Positions 1 through 9,727 of a DNA stretch of 64,000 nucleotides are shown piece after piece (the stretch's first letter is position 1; each line of letters begins with the position of its first letter). The notes below the pieces were generated by a model that made no database searches, was not told the DNA's origin, and saw nothing but the letters and a program-made list of their open reading frames with translations. This stretch comes from Pseudoduganella ginsengisoli (GTDB lineage Bacteria; Pseudomonadota; Gammaproteobacteria; Burkholderiales; Burkholderiaceae_D): assembly GCF_009720865.1 (NCBI RefSeq), contig NZ_WNLA01000012.1:124001-188000 (forward strand). The letters are read 5' to 3'. The position numbers and the translations under genes are program-made.

Positions 1-3000
1 CGGCAATGGCGGTCGAATTCAGCGCGCCGAATTGCGCCGTGCTCAGCGCACCGAGCTGCGTCGTATCGAATGCGGCAATCTGCGCCGAGTTCAGGCCAGT
101 CGACACTTGCGTGGTCGTCAGTGCGGCGATGTTAGCCGACGTCAGGCCATCAATTTGGTTGGTGCCGATCGCATTGATCTGGTTCGACGTCAGCGACGAA
201 ATCACGCTGGATTTGATGGCAGCCAGGTCATTGGTTTCCATCACGGCGATGTTGGCCGCCGTCATGCCCGTCAATTGCGACGATGTCAGCGCCGCCACTT
301 GCAGCGTGGACAAGCCCACGACTTGCGCCGTGTTCAAGCCTGCCACCTGCGTGGATTTCAAGCCGGCCAGCGCCGAAGTCTTGATCGCGGCAATGTCTTC
401 CGTATCGAATGCCGCCAGCACGTTGGTGGCCAGCGCGCCCACTTGCGTGGAACCCAGCGCGCCAACCTGCACGCTGTTGAGCGCCGTGCCTTGCGCGGCG
501 CTGAGGCTGCCCAGCGACGAACTCGACAGCGCCGCAACCTGCGCGCTCGACAGTTGTGCAATTTGCGTGGTCGTCAGGCCAGCAATCTGCGTGGACTTCA
601 GGCCGGAAATCACGGTGGTCGTCAGCGTATCGATGTCGGCCGTGGCAATCGCGGCAATCACGTCGGTGGCCAGCACGCCGAACTGGGTGCTGTTCAAGCC
701 GGACAGCTGCACGCTGGTCAGTGCAGCAACCTGTACCGAGTTCAAGCCAGTCGATACTTGCAGCGTGGTCAGTGCGCCCACCTGTGCGGACGTCAGCACG
801 CCGATCTGCAAGGTCGTGATGGCGCCGAACTGCGTCGACGTCAGCGCGGCCAGCACATTGGTCTTGATGGCGGCCAGGTCATTGGTTTCAATGACAGCGA
901 TGTTGGCAGCGGTCAGGCCCGCCAGTTGCGACGATGTCAGGCTCGCTGCCTGCAGCGTCGTCAAGCCCACCACTTGCGCGGAATTCAAGCCGGCGATCTG
1001 GCTGGACTTCAGGCCGGCCAGCGACGTGGTGGTAATGGCTGCCACGTCTTCCGTGCCAAATACACTCAGCAAATCGGTACCCAGCGCGGACAGTTGCGTC
1101 GAGTTCAGCGCCGCCACCTGCACGCTGTTCAGCGCCTGTGACTGGTTAGTGTTCATGGCAGCCAGCGCGGAGCTCGACAGCGAACCCACTTGCGAGGCCG
1201 TCAACTGGCCCAGCTGCGCCGTCGTCACGTAGCCCACTTGCGTGGATTTCAGCGACGCGATGACCGTGGTCTTCAGCGTATCGATATCGTCAGTGGCAAT
1301 CGCGGCAATGGCGGTCGAATTCAGCGCGCCGAATTGCGTGGTGCTCAACGCGCCCAGTTGCGTCGTATCGAACGCGGCAATCTGCGCCGAGTTCAAGCCA
1401 GTCGACACTTGCGTGGTCGTCAGTGCGGCGATGTTGGCCGACGTCAGGCCGTCGATCTGGTTGGTGCCGATCGCATTGATCTGGTTCGACGTCAGCGACG
1501 AAATCACGCTGGACTTGATGGCAGCCAGGTCATTGGTTTCCATCACAGCGATGTTGGCCGCCGTCATGCCCGTCAATTGCGACGATGTCAGGGCCGCCAC
1601 TTGCAGCGTGGACAAGCCCACGACTTGCGCCGTGTTCAAGCCTGCCACTTGCGTGGATTTCAAGCCGGCCAGCGCCGAAGTCTTGATCGCGGCAATGTCT
1701 TCCGTATCGAATGCGGCCAGCACGTTGGTGGCCAGCGCGCCCAGTTGCGTGGAACCCAGCGCACCGACTTGCACGCTGTTGAGCGCCGTGCCTTGCGCAA
1801 CGCTGAGGCTGCCCAGCGACGAGCTCGACAGCGCGGCAACTTGCGCGCTCGACAGTTGTGCAATTTGCGTGGTCGTCAGGCCGGCAATCTGCGTGGACTT
1901 CAGGCCGGAAATCACGGTGGTCGTCAGCGTATCGATGTCGGCCGTGGCAATCGCGGCAATCACGTCGGTGGCCAGCACACCGAACTGGGTGCTGTTCAAG
2001 CCGGACAGCTGCACGCTGGTCAGAGCAGCGACCTGTACCGAGTTCAAGCCAGTCGATACTTGCAGCGTGGTCAGTGCGCCCACCTGTGCGGACGTCAGCA
2101 CGCCAATCTGCAAGGTCGTGATGGCGCCGAATTGCGTCGAGGTCAGCGCGGCCAGCACATTGGTCTTGATGGCAGCCAGGTCATTGGTTTCAATGACAGC
2201 GATGTTGGCAGCCGTCAGGCCCACCATTTGCGACGAAGCCAGGCTCGACACTTGCGAAGTCGTCATGCCTGCCACTTGGGCGGAATTCAATCCCGCCACC
2301 TGGCTGGACTTCAAGCCGGCCAGCGACGTGGTGGTAATGGCAGCCACGTCTTCCGTGCCGAACACGCTCAGCAAATCGGTGCCCAACGCGCCCAGTTGCG
2401 CTGAGTTCAGCGCCGCCACCTGCACGCTGTTCAGCGCTTGCGACTGGTTGGTATTCATGGCGGCCAGCGCGGAGCTCGACAGCGAACCCACTTGCGACGC
2501 CGTCAGCTGGCCCAGCTGCGCCGTCGTCACATACGGTACCTGCGTGGCTTTCAGGGTCGAGATGACCGTGGTTTTCAGCGTATCGATATCGTCGGTGGCG
2601 ATCGCAGCAATGCCGGTCGAATTCAGCGCGCCAAATTGCGTGGTGCTCAACGCACCCAATTGCGCCGTATCGAACGCGGCAATCTGCGCCGAATTCAGGC
2701 CGGTCGCCACTTGCGCCGTGCTCAGGGCGCCGATCTGCGACGACGTCAAGCCATCGACTTGCACGGAAGTGATGGCATTGATCTGGCTGGACGTCAGTGC
2801 GGAAATCACGCTGGTCTTGATGGCGGCCAGGTCATTGGTTTCCATCACGGCGATATTCGCCGCTGTCAGGCCCGTCAATTGCGACGACGTCAGCGTCGAC
2901 ACTTGCAAGGTGGACAGCGCCACCACCTGGGCCGTATTCAAGCCTTCAATCTGGCTCGATTTCAAACCGGCCAGCGCCGAAGTCTTGATGGCGCCGATAT

Positions 3001-6000
3001 CATCCGTATCAAACGCGGCCAGCACGTTGGTGGCCAGCGCGGACAGTTGCGTGGAACCCAGCGCGCCGACTTGCGCGCTGTTGAGCGCGGTGCCTTGCGC
3101 GACGCTGAGGCTGCTCAGCGACGAGCTCGACAGCGCCGCAATCTGAGCGCTCGACAGTTGGCCGATTTGCGGCGTCGTCAGGCCGGCGATCTGCGTAGAC
3201 TTCAGGCCGGAAATCACGGTGGTCGTCAGCGTATCGATGTCAGCCGTGGCAATCGCTGCAATCACATCGGTGGCCAGCACACCGAACTGGCTGCTGGTCA
3301 AGCCGCCCAGCTGCACGCTGGTCAGCGCGGCAACCTGTACCGACGTCAGGCCGGTCGATACCTGCAGCGTGGTCAGCGCGCCCACCTGTGCGGACGTCAG
3401 CACGCCGATCTGCAAGGTCGTGATGGCGCCGAACTGCGTCGACGTCAGCGCGGCCAGCACATTGGTCTTGATGGCGGCCAGGTCATTGGTTTCAATGACA
3501 GCAATGTTGGCAGCCGTCAGGCCCACTACTTGCGAAGAAGCCAGGCTGGACACTTGTTGGGTCGTCATGCCGGCCACTTGCGCGGAATTCAGCCCCGCCA
3601 CCTGGCTGGACTTCAGGCCGGCCAGCGACGCCGTCGTCAGCGCCGCCACATCTTCCGTACCGAATACGGTCAGCAAATCCGTGCCCAGTGCGGAAAGCTG
3701 CGTGGAGCTCAGCGCCGCCACTTGCACGCTGTTCAGCGCTTGCGCCTGGTTGGTATTCAATTCCGCCAGCGTGGCGCTCGACATCGCGCCCACTTGCGAG
3801 GCCGTCAACTGGCCCAGCTGTGCCGTCGTGATGTAGCCGATTTGCGTGGATTTCAGCGACGCGATCACGGTGGTTTTCAGCGTATCGATATCGTCGGTGG
3901 CAATCGCGGCAATGGCGGTCGAATTCAGTGCGCCGAATTGCGCCGTGCTCAGCGCTGCCAGCTGCACCGTATCGAATGCGGCGATTTGTGCAGAGTTCAG
4001 CCCGGTCGCCACTTGCGTGGACGTCAGCGCGCCGATGTTGGCCGCCGTCAGGCCGTCGATCTGGTTGGTGCCGATCGCATTGATCTGGTTCGACGTCAGC
4101 GACGAAATCACGCTGGACTTGATGGCAGCCAGGTCATTGGTTTCCATCACGGCGATGTTGGCCGCCGTCATGCCCGTCAATTGCGACGATGTCAGGGCCG
4201 CCACTTGCAGCGTGGACAAGCCCACGACTTGCGCCGTATTCAAGCCTGCCACTTGCGTGGATTTCAAGCCGGCCAGCGCCGAAGTCTTGATCGCGGCAAT
4301 GTCTTCCGTATCGAATGCGGCCAGCACGTTGGTGGCCAGCGCGCCCAGTTGCGTGGAACCCAGCGCACCGACTTGCACGCTGTTGAGCGCCGTGCCTTGC
4401 GCAACGCTGAGGCTGCCCAGCGACGAGCTCGACAGCGCCGCAACCTGTGCGCTCGACAGTTGTGCAATTTGCGTGGTCGTCAGGCCGGCAATCTGCGTGG
4501 ACTTCAGGCCGGAAATCACGGTGGTCGTCAGCGTATCGATGTCGGCCGTGGCAATCGCGGCAATCACGTCGGTGGCCAGCACGCCGAACTGGGTGCTGTT
4601 CAAACCGCCCAGCTGCACGCTGGTCAGCGCGGCAACCTGTACCGAAGTCAGGCCGGTCGATACTTGCAGCGTGGTCAGCGCGCCCACCTGTGCGGACGTC
4701 AGCACGCCGATCTGCAGGGTGGTGATGGCGCCGAACTGCGTCGACGTCAGCGCCGCCAGCACGTTGGTCTTGATGGCGGCCAGGTCGTTGGTTTCAATGA
4801 CAGCAATGTTGGCAGCCGTCAGGCCCACCATTTGCGACGAGGACAGGCTCGACACTTGCTGCGTCGTCATGCCCGCCACTTGCGCGGAATTCAAGCCGGC
4901 CACCTGGCTGGACTTCAGGCCGGCCAAGGACGAGGTCGTCAGCGCTGCCACATCTTCCGTACCAAACGCGGCCAGCAAATCGGTACCCAGCGCCGACAGT
5001 TGCGTCGAGCCCAGCGCGGCCACCTGCACGCTGTTCAGCGCTTGCGACTGGTTGGTATTCATGGCGGCCAGCGCGGCGCTCGACATCGAGCCCACTTGCG
5101 AGGCAGTCAGCTGGCCCAGTTGGGCGGTCGTCACGTACGGCACCTGCGTCGCTTTCAGGGAAGCGATCACGGTGGTTTTCAGCGTATCGATATCGTCGGT
5201 GGCAATCGCGGCAATCACGGTCGAGTTCAACGCGCCGAATTGCGCGGTGCTCAACGCGCCCAATTGCGCCGTATCGAACACGGCAATCTGCGTGGAATTC
5301 AAGCCGGTCGCCACTTGCGTCGTGCTCAGCGCGCCGATCTGCGACGACGTCATCGCGTCGATTTGCAAGGTCGTGAAGGCGTTCAACTGCGCCGTCGACA
5401 ATGACGACAGCACGTTGGTCTTGATGCCTGCCACGTCGGCGGTTTCCAGCACGGCGACGTTGGCGGCCGACAAGCCCGCCACTTGCGACGACGTCAGTGA
5501 AATGATTTGCGCACTGGTCATGCCGACCACTTGCGCCGAGTTCAAGCCTTCGACCTGGCTCGACTTCAAGCCAGCCAGCGCCGTCGTGCTCAGCGCCGCC
5601 ACTTCATCGGTGGACAGCACGGAAATTGCATTGGTGCTCAGCGCACCCAGTTGCGAAGAATTCAGTGCGCCGATTTGCAGGGAATTCAGTGCCTGGATAT
5701 CAATCGTGTCCAGGCCGGCAGTCAGTTGCAAGCTCGTCAGTGCGCCTACTTGCAGCGACGTCAGCGCCGACACCTGGGCGGAGTTCATTGCCGCAATTTG
5801 CGTGGTCTTCAGGGAAGCAATCGTCGCCGTCTTGAAGCCGATAATGTCCGTCGTTTCAATGCCGGCCACGCCATCGGTCGTCAGCGCATTCGCCTGCGCC
5901 GTCGTGAAACCACTCAATTGCAGCGAATTGAGCGCGGCAATTTGCGTCGACGTCACCCCCAGGGAAATCTGTGCCGTCGTCAACCCTTGCAATTGCGCCG

Positions 6001-6145
6001 TATTGAAGACGGCCAGCTGCACACTGGTGAGGGCGCCAATCTGATTGGTGCCAAGGGAAGCGAGGTCTGCAGAACCGAACGCGGCAATTTGATCGGTATC
6101 GAGACTGGCGATCTGGGAGGTACTCAAGAGGGTTAAGAGGCTCAC
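1..6145 (-). CDS. giant octapeptide-repeat protein, 3' end outside window
   Basis: The frame is open from a GTG at 6145 to the left edge, 2048 codons, so the C-terminus is missing. AAGGAG lies six bases before the GTG. The translation is almost entirely octads of the form L-[ST]-[ST]-x-Q-[VIL]-x-[AG]. These are arranged in a larger unit of 1302 bp (434 residues, 54 octads plus two residues): the same landmark recurs at 9, 1311, 2613, 3915 and 5217. The N-terminal 300 or so residues are more divergent. No signal peptide is seen; the repeats begin at once. The T/S-x-x-Q pattern could cap short helices, but that is only an inference. I do not recognise the family. A very large, non-Sec repetitive protein could be a type I-secreted surface protein, but the C-terminus that would show this is absent. 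Confidence 0.85.
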   Translation of the reverse strand, partial: MSLLTLLSTSQIASLDTDQIAAFGSADLASLGTNQIGALTSVQLAVFNTAQLQGLTTAQISLGVTSTQIAALNSLQLSGFTTAQANALTTDGVAGIETTDIIGFKTATIASLKTTQIAAMNSAQVSALTSLQVGALTSLQLTAGLDTIDIQALNSLQIGALNSSQLGALSTNAISVLSTDEVAALSTTALAGLKSSQVEGLNSAQVVGMTSAQIISLTSSQVAGLSAANVAVLETADVAGIKTNVLSSLSTAQLNAFTTLQIDAMTSSQIGALSTTQVATGLNSTQIAVFDTAQLGALSTAQFGALNSTVIAAIATDDIDTLKTTVIASLKATQVPYVTTAQLGQLTASQVGSMSSAALAAMNTNQSQALNSVQVAALGSTQLSALGTDLLAAFGTEDVAALTTSSLAGLKSSQVAGLNSAQVAGMTTQQVSSLSSSQMVGLTAANIAVIETNDLAAIKTNVLAALTSTQFGAITTLQIGVLTSAQVGALTTLQVSTGLTSVQVAALTSVQLGGLNSTQFGVLATDVIAAIATADIDTLTTTVISGLKSTQIAGLTTTQIAQLSSAQVAALSSSSLGSLSVAQGTALNSVQVGALGSTQLGALATNVLAAFDTEDIAAIKTSALAGLKSTQVAGLNTAQVVGLSTLQVAALTSSQLTGMTAANIAVMETNDLAAIKSSVISSLTSNQINAIGTNQIDGLTAANIGALTSTQVATGLNSAQIAAFDTVQLAALSTAQFGALNSTAIAAIATDDIDTLKTTVIASLKSTQIGYITTAQLGQLTASQVGAMSSATLAELNTNQAQALNSVQVAALSSTQLSALGTDLLTVFGTEDVAALTTASLAGLKSSQVAGLNSAQVAGMTTQQVSSLASSQVVGLTAANIAVIETNDLAAIKTNVLAALTSTQFGAITTLQIGVLTSAQVGALTTLQVSTGLTSVQVAALTSVQLGGLTSSQFGVLATDVIAAIATADIDTLTTTVISGLKSTQIAGLTTPQIGQLSSAQIAALSSSSLSSLSVAQGTALNSAQVGALGSTQLSALATNVLAAFDTDDIGAIKTSALAGLKSSQIEGLNTAQVVALSTLQVSTLTSSQLTGLTAANIAVMETNDLAAIKTSVISALTSSQINAITSVQVDGLTSSQIGALSTAQVATGLNSAQIAAFDTAQLGALSTTQFGALNSTGIAAIATDDIDTLKTTVISTLKATQVPYVTTAQLGQLTASQVGSLSSSALAAMNTNQSQALNSVQVAALNSAQLGALGTDLLSVFGTEDVAAITTTSLAGLKSSQVAGLNSAQVAGMTTSQVSSLASSQMVGLTAANIAVIETNDLAAIKTNVLAALTSTQFGAITTLQIGVLTSAQVGALTTLQVSTGLNSVQVAALTSVQLSGLNSTQFGVLATDVIAAIATADIDTLTTTVISGLKSTQIAGLTTTQIAQLSSAQVAALSSSSLGSLSVAQGTALNSVQVGALGSTQLGALATNVLAAFDTEDIAAIKTSALAGLKSTQVAGLNTAQVVGLSTLQVAALTSSQLTGMTAANIAVMETNDLAAIKSSVISSLTSNQINAIGTNQIDGLTSANIAALTTTQVSTGLNSAQIAAFDTTQLGALSTTQFGALNSTAIAAIATDDIDTLKTTVIASLKSTQVGYVTTAQLGQLTASQVGSLSSSALAAMNTNQSQALNSVQVAALNSTQLSALGTDLLSVFGTEDVAAITTTSLAGLKSSQIAGLNSAQVVGLTTLQAASLTSSQLAGLTAANIAVIETNDLAAIKTNVLAALTSTQFGAITTLQIGVLTSAQVGALTTLQVSTGLNSVQVAALTSVQLSGLNSTQFGVLATDVIAAIATADIDTLTTTVISGLKSTQIAGLTTTQIAQLSSAQVAALSSSSLGSLSAAQGTALNSVQVGALGSTQVGALATNVLAAFDTEDIAAIKTSALAGLKSTQVAGLNTAQVVGLSTLQVAALTSSQLTGMTAANIAVMETNDLAAIKSSVISSLTSNQINAIGTNQIDGLTSANIAALTTTQVSTGLNSAQIAAFDTTQLGALSTAQFGALNSTAIA

Positions 6146-6577
6146 TTCCTTCTCCTTGGGGGGACGACGCTACTGATTTGGACTCGCAACATGGCGAAAG
6201 CCGGCACAAGACCGGCTACCACCACGTACGCTACTTGTTATTGATTAAACCTACCCTGCAACTATTGACGTCGCTCGAAGACATTTACGACCTGCAAGTT
6301 AATTTACTTTAATAAATATTTGTAATGCCTAGAAGTAAAACCTAGCTTGCAGTAAATAATTGTCTTGCAGGAAACATCCGTTAACTCCCGGTTTATCCTG
6401 TACGGTAGAGCGACCACTTTCTGTGCTGCTTTAAGCAAATTTCCTTGCGGACACCAAAAAAAATTGCAATCGATTATCAGTATATCGCAGAAATTTCCTA
6501 TCGGAATGATTCCCGTAAGTATTTTTACAACGTGACGTGATTCGCCATCAACATGTAACAATCTGATTCCACTGTGT
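6146..6577. other. AT-rich intergenic region upstream of the giant repeat gene
   Basis: This 432-bp gap holds no convincing gene. It is much richer in A and T than its surroundings, especially 6240-6560, and lies upstream of the minus-strand repeat gene, so it probably carries that gene's promoter. A short inverted repeat (AGCCGG, seven-base loop, CCGGCT) at 6199-6217 would fall in the leader mRNA. I could not assign a -35/-10 pair with confidence. Confidence 0.5.
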
Positions 6578-7318
6578 TTATTTGCCGCCGCCGACGGTTA
6601 CCGTGGTCGCCGTCATATACGACGCGGCTGGCGACAGCAGCCACACGACGGGGGCGGCAATCTCTTCCGGCTGAGCAACACGGCGCATCGGGATCGACGG
6701 TGCGGCACGCTGCAGGCGTCCGCCATCGCCACCCCGCTCATGGATTTCTGTTTCCGTCATGCCGGGCGCTACGCACAACACGCGGATTCCCTGCGGCGCG
6801 ACTTCGCGACCCAGTCCCAGCGTAAAGGCTTCCACAGCAGCCTTGCTGGCTGCATAGTGCACGTAATCGCCGGCACTGCCGCTAGCTGCCGCCGTGGATG
6901 AAATATTGACGATGACGCCCGCGATGCCATGCCGCTGGAATGACGCCAGCGCCGCACGGCAGCATTCCATCAGTCCCAGCACATTGATGCGGAAGACGTC
7001 GGCAATCATCGCGTGATCCGCTTCCATAAAGCGGGTAATGCGGCCGGTGATGCCTGCGTTATTGACGAGGGCCGTGACCGGGCCCAGTGCGCGCTCCGTA
7101 TCGGCAAACAGGCGCGCCACGTCGGCCGGTTCGCCCACGTCGGCCTGGATGGCGACTGCCTGGCCGCCCGCGGCGCGGATGGTTTGCACGACTTCGCCGG
7201 CCGCGTGCGCATCGCGCGCATAATTGACCGCCACCGCATAACCATCGCGCGCAGCCGCCAGTGCAATGGCCGCACCGATGCCGCGGCCACCGCCGGTCAC
7301 GATTAATACTTTGCTCAT
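6578..7318 (-). CDS. SDR family oxidoreductase, YgfF-like
   Basis: A 246-residue classical short-chain dehydrogenase/reductase. TGGGRGIG at residues 8-15 is the NAD(P)-binding glycine motif, NNAG follows mid-protein, and YAASK is the catalytic Tyr-Lys pair. The overall pattern, including the ending on a VGGGK-type tail, resembles the E. coli YgfF/glucose-1-dehydrogenase-like group. Substrate is unknown. The start at MSKVLIVTGG was chosen because the open frame upstream of it (to 7381) has no family-like sequence. It stands alone, with the repeat-protein promoter region downstream. Confidence 0.85.
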   Translation of the reverse strand: MSKVLIVTGGGRGIGAAIALAAARDGYAVAVNYARDAHAAGEVVQTIRAAGGQAVAIQADVGEPADVARLFADTERALGPVTALVNNAGITGRITRFMEADHAMIADVFRINVLGLMECCRAALASFQRHGIAGVIVNISSTAAASGSAGDYVHYAASKAAVEAFTLGLGREVAPQGIRVLCVAPGMTETEIHERGGDGGRLQRAAPSIPMRRVAQPEEIAAPVVWLLSPAASYMTATTVTVGGGK

Positions 7319-7433
7319 GGAAAGTTTCTCGTTAGCATGACGGCGAATTTTACGTGCTTTTGCCTGTAAAACCCTCACCAATTGTCACACTGCAAGAATG
7401 CCGTGGCATGGCCGCCACGACAAAATGACATGC

Positions 7434-8444
7434 TTATTCGGCCATTGTCACAGCATCACCATCAACGACAACGCGGTCGCGGCCGCTGCGCTTGGCCGCG
7501 TACAGCGCCTGGTCGGCGGCCCGCAGCAGCGATTCGCCATCATTCAGGCGGTCTTTATCGAAGCTGGCCACGCCGATACTCATCGTCACGTTGGGACGGC
7601 TTGCTGCCGGCGCATGCGTGATGTTCAGCGCCGCGATGCAGGCACGGATGGCTTCCGCATGCTGGCGCGCCTGTTCCGCACTGGTGTCGGGCAACACGGC
7701 GGCGAATTCTTCCCCGCCATAGCGGGCCGCCAGGTCGGCGGCGCGCTGCAATTTGCCGGCAAATGCTTCCGCCACCATGGCCAGGCAAGCATCGCCCTGC
7801 TGGTGGCCGAAGTGGTCGTTATACGCTTTAAAGGAATCAATATCCATCAGCAGCAGCGACAAATGGCCGCCGTGGCGCTGGGCACGGCCCAGCTCGCGCT
7901 GCAATGCCACGTCAAAGTGGCGGCGGTTGGCAATGCCTGTCAAGCCATCGACATACGACTGCGCCCGCAGCGATTCCGCCTGGTCGCGCAACAGGCGCTC
8001 GCGCCCCACCGTGGTGCTGACGTCGCCGATTTCAATCAGACAAAACCGCTCGCGCCCTTCGGAAAACGGCGTCACGGCAATCGATTGCTCGACCCGTTCG
8101 CCGCCCCATGTGCCGGATGGATACAGGGGAAATGGCGTGCGGTTCAACGCTTGCGGCAAGTGCGCGGCAATATTGTTGGTCAGTGCGCTGTGCACGGCCA
8201 GTTCCAGCCGCTGGCCCAGCAATTCCGGGAACAAATCAAATAATTCCTGCCCTTCCACGCGGCTGGCCGCCATGCCGGAATGGCTGGCCATCCACTGGTT
8301 CCACAGCACGATGCGTTTGCGGGCATCCAGCACCACCAGGCCCAGGTTTGCCAGCCCGAGTATGCGTTTGAACAGGTTGGGATGCTGTGGAATGGCGGGC
8401 GCGGTGCGCTGGGCCAACGGGGTGTTAGGGAAGTGGTCGAGCAT
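7434..8444 (-). CDS. PAS-GGDEF diguanylate cyclase
   Basis: A 336-residue predicted cytoplasmic diguanylate cyclase making cyclic di-GMP from GTP. The N-terminal 150 or so residues look like a PAS sensor (WNQWMASHSG region). The GGDEF domain starts near DGLTGIANRRHFD and has an intact GGEEF active site at about residues 243-247. RAAD lies five residues before it, the RxxD product-inhibition site. No membrane segment is seen. ATG at 8444 has a purine-rich GGAAAAG upstream; the frame is open further but without conserved sequence. It is monocistronic by spacing. Confidence 0.88.
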   Translation of the reverse strand: MLDHFPNTPLAQRTAPAIPQHPNLFKRILGLANLGLVVLDARKRIVLWNQWMASHSGMAASRVEGQELFDLFPELLGQRLELAVHSALTNNIAAHLPQALNRTPFPLYPSGTWGGERVEQSIAVTPFSEGRERFCLIEIGDVSTTVGRERLLRDQAESLRAQSYVDGLTGIANRRHFDVALQRELGRAQRHGGHLSLLLMDIDSFKAYNDHFGHQQGDACLAMVAEAFAGKLQRAADLAARYGGEEFAAVLPDTSAEQARQHAEAIRACIAALNITHAPAASRPNVTMSIGVASFDKDRLNDGESLLRAADQALYAAKRSGRDRVVVDGDAVTMAE

Positions 8445-8545
8445 GCAACTTTTCCAGGCCGGCATACAAAACGTCAATTATAAGCCAGCAATATTACCTA
8501 ATGGCATCAATGCAACATTAATGTGGCAAGAAAGACACTGCCCAT

Positions 8546-8577
8546 AAAAAAAACCGCACAGGCGTGCGGTTTTTTAT
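8546..8577. terminator. bidirectional intrinsic terminator
   Basis: A perfect stem AAAACCGCAC / GTGCGGTTTT with a short loop is flanked by an A-run on the left and a T-run on the right. It lies 10 bases after the stop of the PEP-CTERM gene (minus strand) and would terminate that transcript. Confidence 0.85.
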
Positions 8578-8587
8578 AGTAAGGCGA

Positions 8588-9373
8588 TCACGCGCGGCGA
8601 CGGCGACGCATCCAATACAAGCCCGCCAGGCCCGCCGCCAGCAACGGCAAGGTGCCGGGAATCGGCGTCAGGCGCACCACGCCTTCAATGACGTCGTTCT
8701 GGCAAGTCTCACCCCAGTGCATGGCAATCGTGGAAAATTTCGCCAAATCCGTACCCGCCACATTGATGGTGAATTGCAGCGACTTATCGGCCAGCACAGT
8801 CCAGGTACCCGAATTCAAGCCCTTCACGGTAGTCGAGACGGTCGAGGAGTTTGTCTTGACAGCAACTTCCTGGCCGTTACGGTACGTGCAGCTGGTGCAG
8901 GTAATAAAGCTTTCGGAATTCGAAATATTTTGCGCGTTGGTTGCCCCGTTCAGCTTATACAGCGTGAACGTGCCGCCAGTGTTGCTCCAGCGGTTAGCCA
9001 GGTTGAAGCCATAGTCCCAGATCGTACTGTTGGCCGCATTGTCGGCCGTGTAGTGATCCGTGGCGGTGCCAACCGGATTCCACGTATCGGCAAGGAACAC
9101 GTCGCCATAACCGATACCGCCAGGCCCAGCAAAGCTGTCGGCGCCCGCATGGCCGGCAAAATTCGTGCCGATGGTAATTGTCAGTACATCATTAACGCGG
9201 GTAATCTTGGCGTCGTTGATGTTATACGTGCTGCCGCCGATCACGTCGCCATAGCCGTGACCATCGGCGCCCCAATAGTTGTCCGTGATGGTATCGGCAA
9301 AGGCGCCAGCCTGTGCGCCCCCTCCGGTAGCCAGCGCCAGGACCGCGATGGCTGCATTCAGCAGTCTTTTCAT
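8588..9373 (-). CDS. PEP-CTERM sorting domain protein (PGTL variant)
   Basis: A 261-residue exported protein. A Sec signal peptide covers roughly residues 1-23 (MKRLLNAAIAVLALATGGGAQA). The C-terminus has a PIPGTLPLL motif, a short hydrophobic segment and a terminal arginine cluster (RRRRR), the layout of PEP-CTERM exosortase substrates, with PGTL replacing PEP. The middle is rich in Thr, Asn, Gly and Asp with no recognised catalytic domain. It is divergently transcribed from prsT, which belongs to the same sorting system. A terminator follows the stop. Function beyond surface or matrix export is unknown. Confidence 0.85.
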   Translation of the reverse strand: MKRLLNAAIAVLALATGGGAQAGAFADTITDNYWGADGHGYGDVIGGSTYNINDAKITRVNDVLTITIGTNFAGHAGADSFAGPGGIGYGDVFLADTWNPVGTATDHYTADNAANSTIWDYGFNLANRWSNTGGTFTLYKLNGATNAQNISNSESFITCTSCTYRNGQEVAVKTNSSTVSTTVKGLNSGTWTVLADKSLQFTINVAGTDLAKFSTIAMHWGETCQNDVIEGVVRLTPIPGTLPLLAAGLAGLYWMRRRRRA

Positions 9374-9727
9374 GATTATTCCTGTAGAAATTTATAGTTC
9401 CAGTAAGCAGGAATCATGCCTAACATTAACTATTCTTTGTAATCAGTTACTTAGCGCGCAAACAACTTAGTTTCCACACATCACTGTAAAAATCTTCGAC
9501 AGTATTGTGCCAAGATATCAAAAAACAGTGCATAAAAGCAAGGAAAATATCAAAATGAATTACTGAAAGTTCAAGAACTGTTGAGCTTGAACACAGTGTA
9601 GGCCACCAGTCATATCCTGCACGCTTACTTATTTATCGCACAGGCGAAATGAATATACGGCCTGTATTGCGGCCCTGCGGCAACCATGCCAACATGCGGG
9701 CTGCCCATCCGCCTGATAAGGAATGCC
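9374..9727. other. divergent intergenic region between PEP-CTERM gene and prsT
   Basis: About 350 bp without a gene, AT-rich near 9400-9560. It must carry the promoters for the minus-strand PEP-CTERM gene and for prsT. I see no clear operator or sigma-54 signature here. Confidence 0.45.

Noticed and set aside
1-5400. Regular repeats that could suggest a CRISPR array
   Set aside because: Period is 24 bp inside a 1302-bp unit, every base is coding, and there are no unique spacers.
6-6136. Several very long plus-strand open frames (up to 988 codons) over the repeat region
   Set aside because: They are by-products of a GC-rich in-frame repeat on the other strand. They start and stop at arbitrary points of the 1302-bp unit, give Arg/Gln- or Cys-rich low-complexity products and lack ribosome sites, whereas the minus strand has one open frame with a good start.
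6304-6561. 85-codon minus-strand frame in the AT-rich gap
   Set aside because: No ribosome site, no recognisable sequence, and it lies where the repeat gene promoter must be.
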